The position numbers and the translations under genes are program-made. Positions 63,400 to 64,000 of a stretch of DNA of 64,000 nucleotides are shown here, piece after piece (position 1 is the first letter of the stretch; each line of letters starts with the position of its first letter). The notes under the pieces are model-generated. The model worked only from the letters and a program-made list of their open reading frames with translations, ran no database searches and was not told the DNA's origin. Source of the DNA: Niameybacter massiliensis (GTDB lineage Bacteria; Bacillota; Clostridia; Lachnospirales; Cellulosilyticaceae); assembly GCF_001282685.1 (NCBI RefSeq), contig NZ_LN875035.1:2794411-2858410 (forward strand), written 5' to 3'.

Positions 63400-64000
63400 T
63401 TATTTAGCTTTAATACATAAAGTTTGAATACTATAAGGTGCAATGAGACTACTTACACAGTTTCCTTCTACTGTAAGCTCTTCCCCTACTTGTCTTTCTA
63501 AGAAATCAACAGGGTAGGCTGTCTCAATTTCTCTTGCAAATTGGCATGCAACAGTTGTCTCTAAGCCATTTACTTCATGGTAGCGTACAATCCATGCTTG
63601 ATCTAAGCCCTCTGCCTTCTTAATAGTATCAACGATAATCCCTTCTCCTTCTACTTTAAGGAATGACATGGTTTGTGGCAAACTTCCTTCTTGATTTGGT
63701 TTACAACCAATGACATCCACTTGGTGGTTAAGGAGTGCGGCTTCTTGTCTAGCTTCTTCAACTCTACCTACACCTATTACAAAGTCAAAGCTATGTGTAC
63801 CATTTTCAGGATGTGTATCTGGATGATGACTGCTTCTAAGAAGTGAAAGCGCTAAACTATTTTGAAGTCCTCTATAGCCATATTTAGATTCACTTGTTAA
63901 ATAAAGTCCATAGTTAGACTGACAATGTGCCCATCCAAAGCTACTTGCTGGTACATCTTCTACAAGTGGCAAGCGAGTCACTTCGCCCATTGGCACGTCA
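63400..64000 (-). CDS. GH38 alpha-mannosidase, C-terminal part (cut by the window edge)
   Basis: About 200 residues up to the right edge; the frame is open through 63999, so the N-terminal catalytic domain lies outside. The visible part matches the C-terminal beta domain of family 38: VPMGEVTRLP, then ESKYGYRGLQNSLALSLLRS with HPDTHPENGTHSFDF, then WIVRYHEVNGLETTV. Such enzymes release mannose from glycans, usually in the cytoplasm in bacteria. No signal can be judged. Its own terminator lies downstream. Confidence 0.85.
   Translation of the reverse strand, partial: DVPMGEVTRLPLVEDVPASSFGWAHCQSNYGLYLTSESKYGYRGLQNSLALSLLRSSHHPDTHPENGTHSFDFVIGVGRVEEARQEAALLNHQVDVIGCKPNQEGSLPQTMSFLKVEGEGIIVDTIKKAEGLDQAWIVRYHEVNGLETTVACQFAREIETAYPVDFLERQVGEELTVEGNCVSSLIAPYSIQTLCIKAK

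Overview
The window is about two-thirds A+T and carries low-GC Gram-positive hallmarks: strong AGGAGG-type ribosome binding sites, many intrinsic terminators, YesM/YesN-type regulators, DUF4430 and copper-amine-oxidase stalk domains, and a sodium-pumping oxaloacetate decarboxylase. It reads as chromosomal DNA from an anaerobic clostridium, most likely of the Lachnospirales; a Cellulosilyticum-like organism is a guess from gene content. There are no rRNA or tRNA genes, insertion sequences, phage genes or CRISPR arrays. Both edges cut genes: the tail of a membrane protein on the left and a GH38 alpha-mannosidase on the right.

Layout. 0-14 kb: secreted DUF4430 and GHL10/SH3/stalk proteins, a GNAT acetyltransferase, oligoendopeptidase F, a TPR protein, a chemoreceptor paired with a degenerate KAS III enzyme, and the TldD/TldE pair. 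14-20 kb: a two-domain SGNH hydrolase behind a structured RNA and terminator, then the biotin operon bioY-bioB-bioD-bioA with a candidate BirA site. 20-26.4 kb: a ferric-iron/hexose-phosphate type ABC importer with its own two-component system. 26.6-34.5 kb: a chemoreceptor, a CaCA cation antiporter behind a yybP-ykoY (Mn2+) riboswitch, a siderophore importer behind Fur-like boxes, and a divergent MerR regulator. 34.6-39.7 kb: MATE and MFS transporters, an ArsR-type regulator and a DEAD-box helicase. 39.9-47.3 kb: two near-identical DUF368 genes flank a KdpDE-like two-component system and the oxaloacetate decarboxylase operon. 47.4-57.7 kb: a membrane-anchored M3 peptidase, exonuclease III, superoxide dismutase, a YczE-type protein, a sirtuin, a GNAT protein, a truncated ACT-like reading frame beside an unexplained 450-bp noncoding stretch, DbpA-type helicase, MATE transporter and Crp/Fnr regulator. 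57.8-63.1 kb: a DASS transporter with an arylsulfate sulfotransferase, a 0.5-kb structured noncoding region, and a DUF2089/SHOCT-like operon.

How it fits together. Biotin synthesis and uptake sit in the same window as a biotin-dependent sodium pump. Metal homeostasis recurs (Fur-like sites, manganese riboswitch, Fe/Mn superoxide dismutase). The strongest new leads are two structured RNAs (around 15.8 kb and 61.6-62.1 kb), manganese-riboswitch control of a protein usually annotated as a calcium/sodium antiporter, the transporter-sulfotransferase module, the catalytically altered KAS III, and matching 11-bp tandem repeats beside both the KdpDE-like genes and the sodium-pump operon.
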